Assembly: GCF_009299795.1 (NCBI RefSeq)
Contig: NZ_VIGP01000001.1
Location: forward strand, 248,001 to 312,000
Origin: Brachybacterium subflavum
Lineage (GTDB): Bacteria > Actinomycetota > Actinomycetes > Actinomycetales > Dermabacteraceae
DNA length: 64,000 bases
Reading direction: 5' to 3'
Every line of letters begins with the position of its first letter. Positions within the stretch are counted from its first letter, which is position 1. The notes under the pieces were generated by a model, which worked only from the letters and a program-made list of their open reading frames with translations, was not told the DNA's origin and ran no database searches. The translations under genes were made by a program, and so were the position numbers. Of the stretch, positions 18,973 to 26,729 are shown in pieces.

Positions 18973-20514
18973 TCACCTGCTCGCGCTCTCGCTGCGGCGC
19001 ACGTAGGCGGTCTTCATGCCGAAGATGGTGAGCGGGCGGATGTCGTGCCCGTCGCGGCCGGGACGGATCGCGCGCCACGCGAGCGAGACCAGGTAGCCCA
19101 CGACGACGGTGCCCACGAAGGCGAAGCACGCCACCATGAACGGCGTCGACCCGGAGTCCTGGACGATCCAGGCGGCGATCGAGCCGACCACGAGACCCGC
19201 GATCACACCCACCGTGTTCGCGCGGCGGGTGAAGATGCCCAGCGCGAAGACCGCGGCGATCGGCGTGCCGAACAGCCCCAGGATCGACAGGAACAGGTTC
19301 CAGGTCTCCGCCTGGTCGGTGCTCGCCAGGTAGAGCGCCGCGCCCGTGCCGATGACGCCGGCGACGACGATGATCGCGCGGGCGAGGCCGACGGAGGACG
19401 CCTTCGCGCCGCGGCCCACCAGGAAGCGGTCCCAGATGTCGACCGTCAGGCACGCGGAGATCGAGTTGAGCGAGGAGGAGAGCGTGGACTGGGCGGCGGC
19501 GAAGATGGCCGCCAGGACCACGCCGGAGATCCCGGCCGGCAGCACGTGCACCACGAAGTAGGGGACGATCGCGGACGTGTTCACCGAGTCCGGCAGGGGG
19601 CTCGTGTTCTTGAAGTAGCTGTACAGCAGGGTCCCCATGCCGTAGAAGAGCGGGATCGTGATGAGGGAGAGCACGCCGTTGGTCAGCAGCGAGCGCTTCG
19701 TCTCCCGAGTGCTCGCTGTGGTCTGGTAGCGCTGGACGACGTCCTGGCTGCCCGTGTACTGGTAGAGGTTCGTGAACACCGAGCCGATGAAGATGATCGG
19801 GATCGAGGCGCCGAGCATCCCGCCCAGGTCCCAGTTCTTGCCGGAGATCACCTTGTCGTCGGCGATCGCGTCGCTCGCCACCGTGCCCAGGCCCCCGTCG
19901 ATCGTGGAGAGTCCGAAGCCGATGATCACGACGGCGCCCAGCAGCAGGATGATCCCCTGGATGACGTCGGCCCAGATCACGCCCTCGATGCCGCCCAGGA
20001 AGGTGTAGACGATCGAGAGCAGTCCGACGATGGCCGCCACCAACACCGGATCGATCTCGGTGACCGAGGCGATCGCGAGGGTGGGCAGGTAGATGACGAC
20101 GGCGATCCGGCCGATGTGGAACAGCACGAACATCAGCGACCCGATCACGCGCATCGCCGGGCTGAAGCGCTCCTCGAGGTAGTCGTAGGCGGTGACCACG
20201 TTGAGCTTGCGGAAGAACGGCACGTAGAACGCGATGAGGATCGGCACGATCGCGAAGATCGCGAGGCTGCCCGCGGCGTACGACCAGTCGCCGAGGTACG
20301 CCTGCTCGGGCGTGGACATGTAGGTGATCGCCGACAGCGTGGTCGCGTAGATGCTGAAGCCCGCCGCCCAGGCGGGGATCCGCCCCTGGGCCCGGAAGTA
20401 CGAGTCGGTGCTCGTGGAGGCGCGGCGCGTGAAGTGCACGCCGACGCCCAGCATCGCGAGCAGATAGATGATGATGACGGCCCAGTTCAGAGCACCCAGT
20501 CCGGTGGTCTCCAC
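18973..20514 (-). CDS. Sodium:solute symporter (SSS family)
   Basis: A 513-residue protein with about 13 membrane segments. Family features are AGFSIYATTLSAITYMSTPEQAY near TM2, GGIEGVIWADVIQGIILLLGAVV in the middle and AAIFAAAQSTLSSSLNSISACLT at the sodium site. It should import an organic solute with Na+. The GTG at 20514 has GGAGGG upstream and places TM1 at once; an ATG at 20592 would add 26 mostly polar residues. A palindrome resembling a GntR/FadR operator lies 76 bp upstream of the start. The substrate is not determined. Confidence 0.88.
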   Translation of the reverse strand: METTGLGALNWAVIIIYLLAMLGVGVHFTRRASTSTDSYFRAQGRIPAWAAGFSIYATTLSAITYMSTPEQAYLGDWSYAAGSLAIFAIVPILIAFYVPFFRKLNVVTAYDYLEERFSPAMRVIGSLMFVLFHIGRIAVVIYLPTLAIASVTEIDPVLVAAIVGLLSIVYTFLGGIEGVIWADVIQGIILLLGAVVIIGFGLSTIDGGLGTVASDAIADDKVISGKNWDLGGMLGASIPIIFIGSVFTNLYQYTGSQDVVQRYQTTASTRETKRSLLTNGVLSLITIPLFYGMGTLLYSYFKNTSPLPDSVNTSAIVPYFVVHVLPAGISGVVLAAIFAAAQSTLSSSLNSISACLTVDIWDRFLVGRGAKASSVGLARAIIVVAGVIGTGAALYLASTDQAETWNLFLSILGLFGTPIAAVFALGIFTRRANTVGVIAGLVVGSIAAWIVQDSGSTPFMVACFAFVGTVVVGYLVSLAWRAIRPGRDGHDIRPLTIFGMKTAYVRRSESASR

Positions 20515-20589
20515 GGAATCCCTCCAGGCTCTCGGGCCCCGCTGGTACGGGGCGATCGACGCTGATCCTGTGCGGCGGGACAGTTGGGT

Positions 20590-20605
20590 CATCAGACGTC
20601 TGATG
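20590..20605. promoter_or_regulatory. Perfect 16-bp palindrome, candidate GntR-family operator
   Basis: CATCAGACGTCTGATG is perfectly self-complementary and sits in the gap upstream of the sodium:solute symporter. Palindromes with a CAGACGTCTG-like core are typical targets of FadR-subfamily GntR repressors. No GntR gene lies in the window, so the regulator would act in trans. Confidence 0.5.
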
Positions 20606-20769
20606 TCCTGCCGCGGTGGCGACGATAGCGTCCCGGCGGCGCCGGTGCGAGGGACGCCCGGTTCGGGTGACCCGTCTCTCGTCGGCCGGGCCCATCGTCC
20701 GGTCTCCGCCTCGGCCCGGTCCGCATCCGGCCCCGTCCGCGCCTCGGCCCGGTCCCAGCTGCGCCTGGG

Positions 20770-21504
20770 ATGCTGGCGGGCGTGGACATCGGCACCGCTC
20801 TCTCCGAGGCCCTCTCCGGGGCGTGGCAGCGCAGCCTGCCCGCGACCCCGCCCGAGCAGGGCTGGTGGTCGCTCGCCGCGATCGCCGTGGCCCTCGCGGC
20901 CGTCGCTGTCCCGACCGTCTGGCGCTTCGCCCGCCTCGCGGTGACGGTCGTGCACGAGCTCGGGCACGCGGGCGTCGGCATCCTCGTGGGCAGGCGCTTC
21001 ACCGGTTTCGTGGTCAGCGGGGACATGTCCGGCCACGCGGTGACCGTGGGGCGGCCGACGGGACCAGGCCGCGTGCTCTCCGCCTGGGCCGGGTACCCGA
21101 TGCCCGCCCTGGTGGGGGCGCTGCTCATCCAGATCGCCTTCGGCGGCTGGGCGCGCACGGCGCTCGCCGTCGCGCTCGTGCTGCTCGTCGTGTCGCTGGT
21201 CTTCTCCCGCTCGCTGCACACGGTCGCGACGGTGCTGGTGAGCGCCCTCATCGTGGGCGCCGTGTGGTGGTGGGGCGGGGCGCTCGGACCGGGAGCTCTC
21301 GTCCTGGCCCTCGGCGTGCTGCTCCTGCTCGGCGCCTGGCGGCACCTCGGGACCGTGATGACCGGCGGCCGCCGCCAGGACGATCCCCAGCAGCTCGCCC
21401 AGCTCACGGGCGTGCCCGCAGGGGCGTGGAACGCCGGATACGTGCTGGTCCTCGCGCTGTGCTCGTGGTGGGCCGGGGCGGTGCTGCTGCGCGCGCTGGG
21501 GTGA
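20770..21504 (+). CDS. M50-family-like membrane metalloprotease
   Basis: A 244-residue polytopic membrane protein. TVVHELGHAGVG (about residues 59-70) has the HExxH zinc motif within a membrane-proximal segment, followed by GRRFTGFVVSGDMSGHAVTVGRP and five or six further hydrophobic stretches. This is the layout of the M50B-type uncharacterised group found in actinobacteria. A second metal ligand is not obvious. A GTG at 20782 is an alternative start. Proteolysis and substrate are inference from the motif. Confidence 0.7.
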   Translation: MLAGVDIGTALSEALSGAWQRSLPATPPEQGWWSLAAIAVALAAVAVPTVWRFARLAVTVVHELGHAGVGILVGRRFTGFVVSGDMSGHAVTVGRPTGPGRVLSAWAGYPMPALVGALLIQIAFGGWARTALAVALVLLVVSLVFSRSLHTVATVLVSALIVGAVWWWGGALGPGALVLALGVLLLLGAWRHLGTVMTGGRRQDDPQQLAQLTGVPAGAWNAGYVLVLALCSWWAGAVLLRALG

Positions 21505-21597
21505 TGCGTCGGCCCGACGGTCGCTCGGCACGGCGGCCCCTCGGCCCGTCGGCCCGCCCTCGACGCCCTGGCACGAGGGGCGGATGATGGCACCGAG

Positions 21598-23130
21598 GTG
21601 ACTTCGATGGATCTTCACGCCTGGCTCTCGCTGCTCGACGCCCGCGAGTACACGATCGCCCGCGAGGTGATCATGCGCGGCGTCGCCCTCGTGTTCGTGA
21701 TCGCCTTCGCCTCCACCTGGAGGCAGTTCCCGGCGCTGCTGGGGGAGCGCGGCCTGCTGCCCGCCCCGCGGTACCTCGCCAGGCTCGAGCAGCGCGGCAT
21801 CCGCGGGGGCCCCACGCTCTTCCGCTTCTCGCGCACCCCCTACAGCGATCGTCTGCTGCGGATCATGTGCGCGACCGGGATGCTCCTCGGCGCGGCGTGC
21901 GTGCTCGGCCTCCCGCAGCTCGGCCCCGCCTGGACCACGATCCCCGTCTTTCTCGTGATGTGGGGGCTCTATCTCTCCATCCACTCCGTGGGCCAGGTCT
22001 TCTACGGCTTCGGCTGGGAGTCGATGCTGCTGGAGTGCGGCGCGGTCGTCGGCTTCCTCGGGTCCGACGCGGTCGCCCCGCCCCTGCTGATCCTGCTGTT
22101 CCTGCGCTGGATGCTGCTGCGCCTCGAGTTCGGCGCAGGGATGATCAAGATGCGCGGCGATCCCGCCTGGCGTGACCTCACCGCGATGGACTTCCACCAC
22201 CTCACCCAGCCCATGCCGGGCCCGCTGAGCCGACGAGCGCACCTCATGCCCCGCTGGTGGCACCGGCTCGAGACCCTGGGCAGCCACGTGGTCCAGCTCG
22301 GCGCGATCTGGCTGATCCTGCTTCCCCAGCCCCTCGCCTCGATCGGTGCGGGCCTGGTGATCCTCACCCAGCTCTTCCTCATGCTCACCGGGAACTTCGC
22401 CTGGCTGAACCTGCTCACGATCCTCGTCGCCTTCAGCGCGATCAGCGATCCGTTCCTGCGCTGGATCGTCGGCGGACCCTGGCCCGGATGGGGCCTTCCC
22501 CACGGTCCCGGTGAAGGGGGCGGAGCGGCCGATGGCGCTGTCCTCGCCTCCTCGCCCCTGTGGTGGCACGTGCTGGTGCTCGCGGTCTTCGCGGGGCTCG
22601 TCGCCCTCAGCGGGAAGCCGCTGAAGAACCTCTTCTCCTCGCATCAGCTCATGAACGCGAGCTTCAACCGGTGGCACCTCGTCAACGCCTACGGCGCGTT
22701 CGGGTCGATGACGACGCGGCGCCACGAGGTCGAGATCGAGGGGACCCTCGCCGAGGACCCCGACGCGGCGGGCGAGGAGGAGTGGCGCCCCTACCTCTTC
22801 CCCGGCAAACCGGGCCCCCTCGCACGGCGCTCCCGACAGTTCGCGCCCTACCACCTGCGACTGGACTGGCTGATGTGGTTCCTCGCCCTGCGGCCCGGCG
22901 CCGACCCCTGGTTCGTCGCGCTGCTGACGAAGCTGCTCGAGGGCGATCCGCAGATCCGACGCCTGCTGCGCGCGGATCCCTTCGACGGGACCGCGCCGAC
23001 GGGACTGCGGGTGCGGCTGTTCGACTACCGCTACGCGAGCCGCGCGGAGCGCCGCGCGAGGGGCGACTGGTGGGTCCGCACGGACCTCGGGATCATCGCC
23101 CGGCAGGGTCGAGGCGACCGGCGCGGATGA
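21598..23130 (+). CDS. Lipase maturation factor (LMF1) family membrane protein
   Basis: A 510-residue membrane protein. The run GLYLSIHSVGQVFYGFGWES, then LLECGAVVGFLG, RWMLLRLEFGAGMIKMRGDPAW, FHHLTQPMPGPLS and NASFNRWHLVNAYGAFGSMT is characteristic of the LMF1 family. Vertebrate LMF1 helps dimeric lipases fold in the ER; the bacterial role is unknown. GTG 21598 and ATG 21607 are both possible starts. Its 3' end overlaps the convergent exchanger gene by 38 bp. Confidence 0.82.
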   Translation: MTSMDLHAWLSLLDAREYTIAREVIMRGVALVFVIAFASTWRQFPALLGERGLLPAPRYLARLEQRGIRGGPTLFRFSRTPYSDRLLRIMCATGMLLGAACVLGLPQLGPAWTTIPVFLVMWGLYLSIHSVGQVFYGFGWESMLLECGAVVGFLGSDAVAPPLLILLFLRWMLLRLEFGAGMIKMRGDPAWRDLTAMDFHHLTQPMPGPLSRRAHLMPRWWHRLETLGSHVVQLGAIWLILLPQPLASIGAGLVILTQLFLMLTGNFAWLNLLTILVAFSAISDPFLRWIVGGPWPGWGLPHGPGEGGGAADGAVLASSPLWWHVLVLAVFAGLVALSGKPLKNLFSSHQLMNASFNRWHLVNAYGAFGSMTTRRHEVEIEGTLAEDPDAAGEEEWRPYLFPGKPGPLARRSRQFAPYHLRLDWLMWFLALRPGADPWFVALLTKLLEGDPQIRRLLRADPFDGTAPTGLRVRLFDYRYASRAERRARGDWWVRTDLGIIARQGRGDRRG

Positions 23131-24382
23131 CCGGGCCCTCGTCGTCCGTGCGGTGGTCGTCCGAGCCCCCGTCGGGCCCCTCGGGGTCCCGGCGGAAGGG
23201 GGCGGTGAGCGCGGGCAGGATCCCGCGGCGGTGCAGGACGAACAGGGCGAGCGCGACCGCGAGATAGACCGCGGAGAGGATGAGGCGGCCGTGGGTCCCG
23301 GGCACCGCGAACTGCACGGCGAACAGGGCGAGCAGCGCGATCGCGCCCCAGCGGGGGAAGCGCAGGCCCAGCAGCAGCGCGACGCCCATCATGGTCTGCG
23401 CGGCGGTCAGCAGGATCTCCTCGACCTGGCGCGGGTCCAGGACCAGGGTGCCGCTGCCGCCTCCCAGCGCGTAGGCGATGGGCAGGCTGCCCACGAGCAT
23501 CGTCCACTGGTTGACCTTGGCGGAGATCAGCATGCCCAGGGCCGCCGCGGCCTTCCCGCGGGTCGCGAAGATGATCGCGACGATGAACTCGGGCGCCTCG
23601 GAGGCGAGCGGCGCGAGCCACTGCACGAGCAGGAACTGGTCGATCCCGAGCGTGCTGCCGGAGGCGACGAGGGCCTCGGCGAACGGCTCCGCGCAGGCGA
23701 GGATGATCAGCGCGGAGACGACGAAGAGGGCGATCACCACGGGGCGTCGGGTGCGCTGGGGCAGCGCGCCGATCCGCGCGGCGGTGCCCACCAGGTCGGG
23801 CTCCTCCTCGGCCCCGCCGCGCGCGATCCGCACCAGGTAGAACACGAACCAGGCCAGCAGGATCGCGCCGAGGACCCAGCTGATGGTCGCGGTCAGCGGC
23901 ATCACGAAGGCGAGCAGGGAGGCGATCAGCAGGAAGCCCAGCTCGAGGCGGTGCGCGGGATCCAGGACGACCTCGCGCACGGTGCGCCCCGAACGGCGCG
24001 AGGCGATCGCGACGCTCACCAGCACCACCACCGGCCAGCCGAGCCCCAGCAGCAGACGGTTGGAGCCGGTCATGTTCGCGGCGGCGAACTGCACGTAGTC
24101 CGGCTCGGAGCCCGCACGGAAGGCGAAGTAGAGGTCCACGGCGTATTCGGGGAGCACCGCGATGATCGCGAGGATCGCGACCGCGAGACCGCCGCTGATG
24201 TCGACTTCGGCGGCCTCGGCCGCCCACGCGAGCACGAAGGCCGCGGCGACCACGGCTCCGCCGAAGACGAGCAGCCCCAGCAGCGAGGGGGCCTCGATGC
24301 CGCCCAGGCGCACCACGAGCGCCGGCACGGCGACGAGGAAGCACAGCAGCGCGGGGCGGATCGATCTCAGCACGTCCGACAC
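23093..24382 (-). CDS. Sodium/calcium exchanger family membrane protein
   Basis: A 429-residue, roughly 11-TM protein with the two inverted alpha-repeats of the CaCA family: ILAIIAVLPEYAVDLYFAFRAG (first) and WLAPLASEAPEFIVAIIFATRGKAAAALGMLISAKVNQWTM (second), each with the acidic residue that binds cation. The C-terminal 30 residues are charged. The GTG start lies 77 bp from, and divergent to, an ArsR-type regulator, which suggests metal-responsive control. Calcium, another divalent ion or Na+/H+ exchange are all possible for this branch. Confidence 0.85.
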   Translation of the reverse strand: MSDVLRSIRPALLCFLVAVPALVVRLGGIEAPSLLGLLVFGGAVVAAAFVLAWAAEAAEVDISGGLAVAILAIIAVLPEYAVDLYFAFRAGSEPDYVQFAAANMTGSNRLLLGLGWPVVVLVSVAIASRRSGRTVREVVLDPAHRLELGFLLIASLLAFVMPLTATISWVLGAILLAWFVFYLVRIARGGAEEEPDLVGTAARIGALPQRTRRPVVIALFVVSALIILACAEPFAEALVASGSTLGIDQFLLVQWLAPLASEAPEFIVAIIFATRGKAAAALGMLISAKVNQWTMLVGSLPIAYALGGGSGTLVLDPRQVEEILLTAAQTMMGVALLLGLRFPRWGAIALLALFAVQFAVPGTHGRLILSAVYLAVALALFVLHRRGILPALTAPFRRDPEGPDGGSDDHRTDDEGPVIRAGRLDPAGR

Positions 24383-24404
24383 ACTGTCAGACGTTTAGGC
24401 AGGT

Positions 24405-24426
24405 ATGCAAGTGTCGAATCGTGCAT
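24405..24426. promoter_or_regulatory. Inverted repeat between exchanger and ArsR genes (candidate ArsR operator)
   Basis: ATGCA-N12-TGCAT lies in the 76-bp divergent gap, about 30 bp upstream of the ArsR start. A longer-range pair, CGACAC (24377-24382) and GTGTCG (24411-24416), interleaves with it. ArsR proteins usually bind 12-2-12 imperfect palindromes in such positions. Arms of only 5-6 bp make this a weak call. Confidence 0.3.
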
Positions 24427-24458
24427 GGTGGGACGCAGAACGGTGACACAATGAATTA

Positions 24459-24785
24459 ATGGGCATTGAACCGACGAGGCGGCAGCTGGAGACCGTGGCG
24501 CGCACCTTCGCGCTCCTCAGCTCTCCCACGCGCCTGCACCTCGTCGCCCTCGCCGTCGCCGGCGAGCTCGACGTCAGCGCCCTCGCCCACGAGGCGGGCA
24601 TCACCGTCGCCACCGCCAGCCAGCACCTCAGCAAGATGCGCCTGGCGGGACTGGTCTCCGCGCGGCGCGACGGACGCCGCCTCTTCTACACGGTCGACGA
24701 CCCCCACGTGGTGATGGTCGTCCAGCAGATGTTCGAGCACATCGCCCCTGACGGGACCCTCGCGCCGGATCCGGTCGGCGAGTAG
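24459..24785 (+). CDS. ArsR/SmtB-family winged-helix regulator
   Basis: A 108-residue protein made almost entirely of an ArsR winged helix: FALLSSPTRLHLVALAVAGELDVSALAHEAGITVATASQHLSKM, where the last part is the recognition helix, then RRDGRRLFYTVDDPHVV, the wing. The usual ELCVCDL metal-binding cysteines of ArsR/SmtB are absent, and the helix-alpha3 position reads GELDVSAL. Sensing may use His/Asp ligands near the C-terminus (DDPHVV, FEHIAPD) or not involve metal. Its divergence from an ion exchanger suggests that gene as its target. Confidence 0.88.
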   Translation: MGIEPTRRQLETVARTFALLSSPTRLHLVALAVAGELDVSALAHEAGITVATASQHLSKMRLAGLVSARRDGRRLFYTVDDPHVVMVVQQMFEHIAPDGTLAPDPVGE

Positions 24786-24880
24786 GCGGGGCGGTCGGCG
24801 CGGGTCGGGACGGGTCGGCGCGGCAGGGGAGAGCCGAGCGCGGGAGAGCAGGACGGTGGAGAACGGGGCCGACGGGGCCC

Positions 24881-25603
24881 TCAGCCCTCGAGTCCGGTCT
24901 CCCGCAGCGTGATGTTCAGCCTGCCCTCCGTGATCCCGCAGCCCTCCGGCGCCGTGCCCGGCTGGATCCTGGTGACGCCGTGGAAGGCGAGACGCGCGGG
25001 GCCGCCGAAGACGAACAGGTCCCCCGACTCGAGCATGATGTCCTCGTACGGCTTCGTGCGCGCCTCGGTGTTGCCGAAGCGGAACGTGCAGGCGTCGCCG
25101 ATCGACAGCGAGACCACGGGCGCGAGCGAGCGCTCGTCCTTGTCCTGGTGCATGCCCATCTTCGCCGCGGCGGTGTAGTGGTTCACCAGGGCGGTGTCGG
25201 GGGAGTAGAGGCGGTCGGGGATGCCCGGCTGCGTGGGTGCGTCGGCGAGCTCGGGATCGTGCTCCGCGGCCGCCGCGATCGCCGAACGGCCCAGTCGGAT
25301 CATCCAGTCCGGGAACGGCAGCACACGGTTGCCGTTCACGTCGACCGCCTCCCGCGAATAGGCGTAGGGCCGCCAGTGCCAGCCGAGGCACACCGTCCGC
25401 ACGCTCATCTCGTGCCCGCGCACCTTCGGGGAGCGCGGCGGCACGGGCCCCTCGGCCCATTCCTCGAAGCGCGCGGAGATCCACGCCTGCTGGTCCAGGC
25501 GCAGGAAGCCCGGCACCCAGACCGCCCCCGGTCCGAGCACCCTCGCAGGGCGGGGGAGCAGATCGTCACCGAAGAGGGAGCCGTCCTCGTGCTGCGCGTC
25601 CAT
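24881..25603 (-). CDS. alkB: AlkB-family Fe(II)/2-oxoglutarate dioxygenase
   Basis: A 240-residue protein. The iron triad is visible as H152 and D154 in MGMHQDKDE and H208 in FHGVTRI, and the 2-oxoglutarate-binding arginines as R228 and R234 in RLNITLRETG. NHYTAAAKMGMHQDKDER matches the bacterial AlkB signature closely. AlkB reverses 1-methyladenine and 3-methylcytosine damage by oxidative demethylation. It stands alone on the minus strand between the ArsR and peroxiredoxin genes. Confidence 0.9.
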   Translation of the reverse strand: MDAQHEDGSLFGDDLLPRPARVLGPGAVWVPGFLRLDQQAWISARFEEWAEGPVPPRSPKVRGHEMSVRTVCLGWHWRPYAYSREAVDVNGNRVLPFPDWMIRLGRSAIAAAAEHDPELADAPTQPGIPDRLYSPDTALVNHYTAAAKMGMHQDKDERSLAPVVSLSIGDACTFRFGNTEARTKPYEDIMLESGDLFVFGGPARLAFHGVTRIQPGTAPEGCGITEGRLNITLRETGLEG

Positions 25604-25798
25604 GGAGCCGATCCTCGCAGACCGGGCCGACGGCGTCCGCCGACCCCCTCGGACCGGGCCGGCGCCTCCGCGCCCGTCGTGCCACCCGCCGGTTCCGTAC
25701 AGTGGCGGGACCAGTGCGACCCTGCCGACCCCGCCCGCGCCGCCCGTCCACGAGGGCGGTGCCACCCGTCGGCCCGACCACCCAGGAGAGACGCCCTC

Positions 25799-26290
25799 AT
25801 GCCGACGACCCCCGCCGCAGGCGGCTCCGTGAAGCTCGCCGTGGGCGACATGGCACCCGACTTCGACCTGCCCACCGCCGACGGCGGGCGCGTGAGCCTC
25901 ACCGACCTGCGCGGCGCTCCCGCGCTGATCTGGTTCTACCCGGCCGCGAACACCTCGCTGTGCACCAGGGAGGCCTGCGACCTGCGCGATCACCACGACA
26001 TGTTCACCGGCCAGGGATACCGGGTGGTCGGCATCTCGCCGGACGCCATCGAGGACCTGAAGACCTTCGCGGCGAAGCAGGACCTGCCGTACACGCTCGC
26101 GAGCGACGAGTCGAAGCACGTGCTGCGCTCCTACGGCGCCTTCGGCGAGAAGAACATGTACGGCAAGATCGTCGAGGGCGTCATCCGCTCCACGTTCGCG
26201 ATCGACGCCGAGGGGCGGCTGACCTACGTGAAGTACCGCGTGGGCACGCCCAAGCAGATCGCCGACCTGCAGGCGAAGCTCGGGCTCTGA
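25799..26290 (+). CDS. Peroxiredoxin, BCP/PrxQ type
   Basis: A 163-residue thioredoxin-fold peroxidase. The peroxidatic Cys55 lies in FYPAANTSLCTREAC, and a second Cys60 five residues on is the resolving cysteine typical of atypical 2-Cys PrxQ/BCP proteins. VVGISPDAIEDLKTFAAKQDLPYTLASDE follows the family pattern. AGGAG precedes the ATG at 25799 by nine bases. It reduces hydroperoxides in the cytoplasm using thioredoxin. Confidence 0.9.
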   Translation: MPTTPAAGGSVKLAVGDMAPDFDLPTADGGRVSLTDLRGAPALIWFYPAANTSLCTREACDLRDHHDMFTGQGYRVVGISPDAIEDLKTFAAKQDLPYTLASDESKHVLRSYGAFGEKNMYGKIVEGVIRSTFAIDAEGRLTYVKYRVGTPKQIADLQAKLGL

Positions 26291-26339
26291 GGTCGGGCAC
26301 CGGCGGACGTGACATGCGCCCGATCCGCCGTCGGCCCTT

Positions 26340-26368
26340 TTGCTGGCCCGTACGCCCTCCGCTACGAT
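26340..26368 (+). promoter_or_regulatory. Likely promoter of the tRNA-Ser gene
   Basis: TTGCTG and TACGAT are separated by 17 bp on the plus strand, a near-consensus sigma-70-type arrangement in the gap between the peroxiredoxin and tRNA genes. The -10 lies about 85 bases before the mature tRNA, so a processed 5' leader is implied. Confidence 0.5.
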
Positions 26369-26452
26369 GAACGGCGTTGCGTGCACGCAGCGCTGATCTC
26401 GATCCGTTCCTGATCAACGCCGCAGTTCGCGCACCGCGCACCCGGTGCGCGA

Positions 26453-26541
26453 GGAGACGTGGCAGAGCGGCCGAATGCGCTCCCCTGCTAAGGGAGTAGG
26501 CGGCAAAAACCGCCTCGGAGGTTCAAATCCTCTCGTCTCCG
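26453..26541 (+). tRNA. tRNA-Ser(GCT)
   Basis: The acceptor stem GGAGACG (26453-26459) pairs with CGTCTCC (26534-26540), followed by discriminator G at 26541. The anticodon arm CTCCC-CTGCTAA-GGGAG puts anticodon GCT at 26487-26489, reading AGC/AGU serine codons. A long variable arm (AGGCGG...CCGCCT) and the T-arm loop GTTCAAATCC confirm the class II serine form. No CCA is encoded (GCC follows). Foreign DNA begins immediately downstream, so its 3' end is the likely integration target. Confidence 0.96.
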
Positions 26542-26549
26542 CCGGCCAG

Positions 26550-26595
26550 AAAGGGCCGCTGACCTGGTGAAACACCCGGTTGGCGGCCCTTTTTG
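26550..26595 (+). terminator. Rho-independent terminator after tRNA-Ser
   Basis: AAAGGGCCGC (26550-26559) pairs perfectly with GCGGCCCTTT (26583-26592). A further inner stem, ACCTGGTG/CACCCGGT, continues the hairpin, and the T-run continues to 26594. It ends the tRNA transcript and insulates the integrase region. Confidence 0.85.
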
Positions 26596-26597
26596 TG

Positions 26598-26697
26598 TGC
26601 CAGATGAGGTTCGCAATAGCACTCATGGCAACCCTCTGACCGGCTTTAATCTGGCAAGGATCTGGCACGGCCCGATCCATCTGGCACGTATCTGGCA
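26598..26697 (+). repeat. ATCTGGCA repeat cluster, candidate integrase arm-type sites
   Basis: Four direct copies of ATCTGGCA start at 26649, 26660, 26679 and 26690 (spacings 11, 19, 11, i.e. a pair repeated with a 30-bp period). One inverted copy, TGCCAGAT, lies at 26598-26605. They sit between the tRNA 3' end and the integrase start, where arm-type recombinase or excisionase sites of tyrosine-integrase elements are expected. Confidence 0.6.
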
Positions 26698-26729
26698 CGC
26701 GCCGGGCTCCTAGTGACGAGAGGATCGAC

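Noticed and set aside
18973-22854. A 1293-codon minus-strand frame
   Set aside because: The N-terminal 780 codons are antisense to the M50-like and LMF genes; only the symporter portion is coding.
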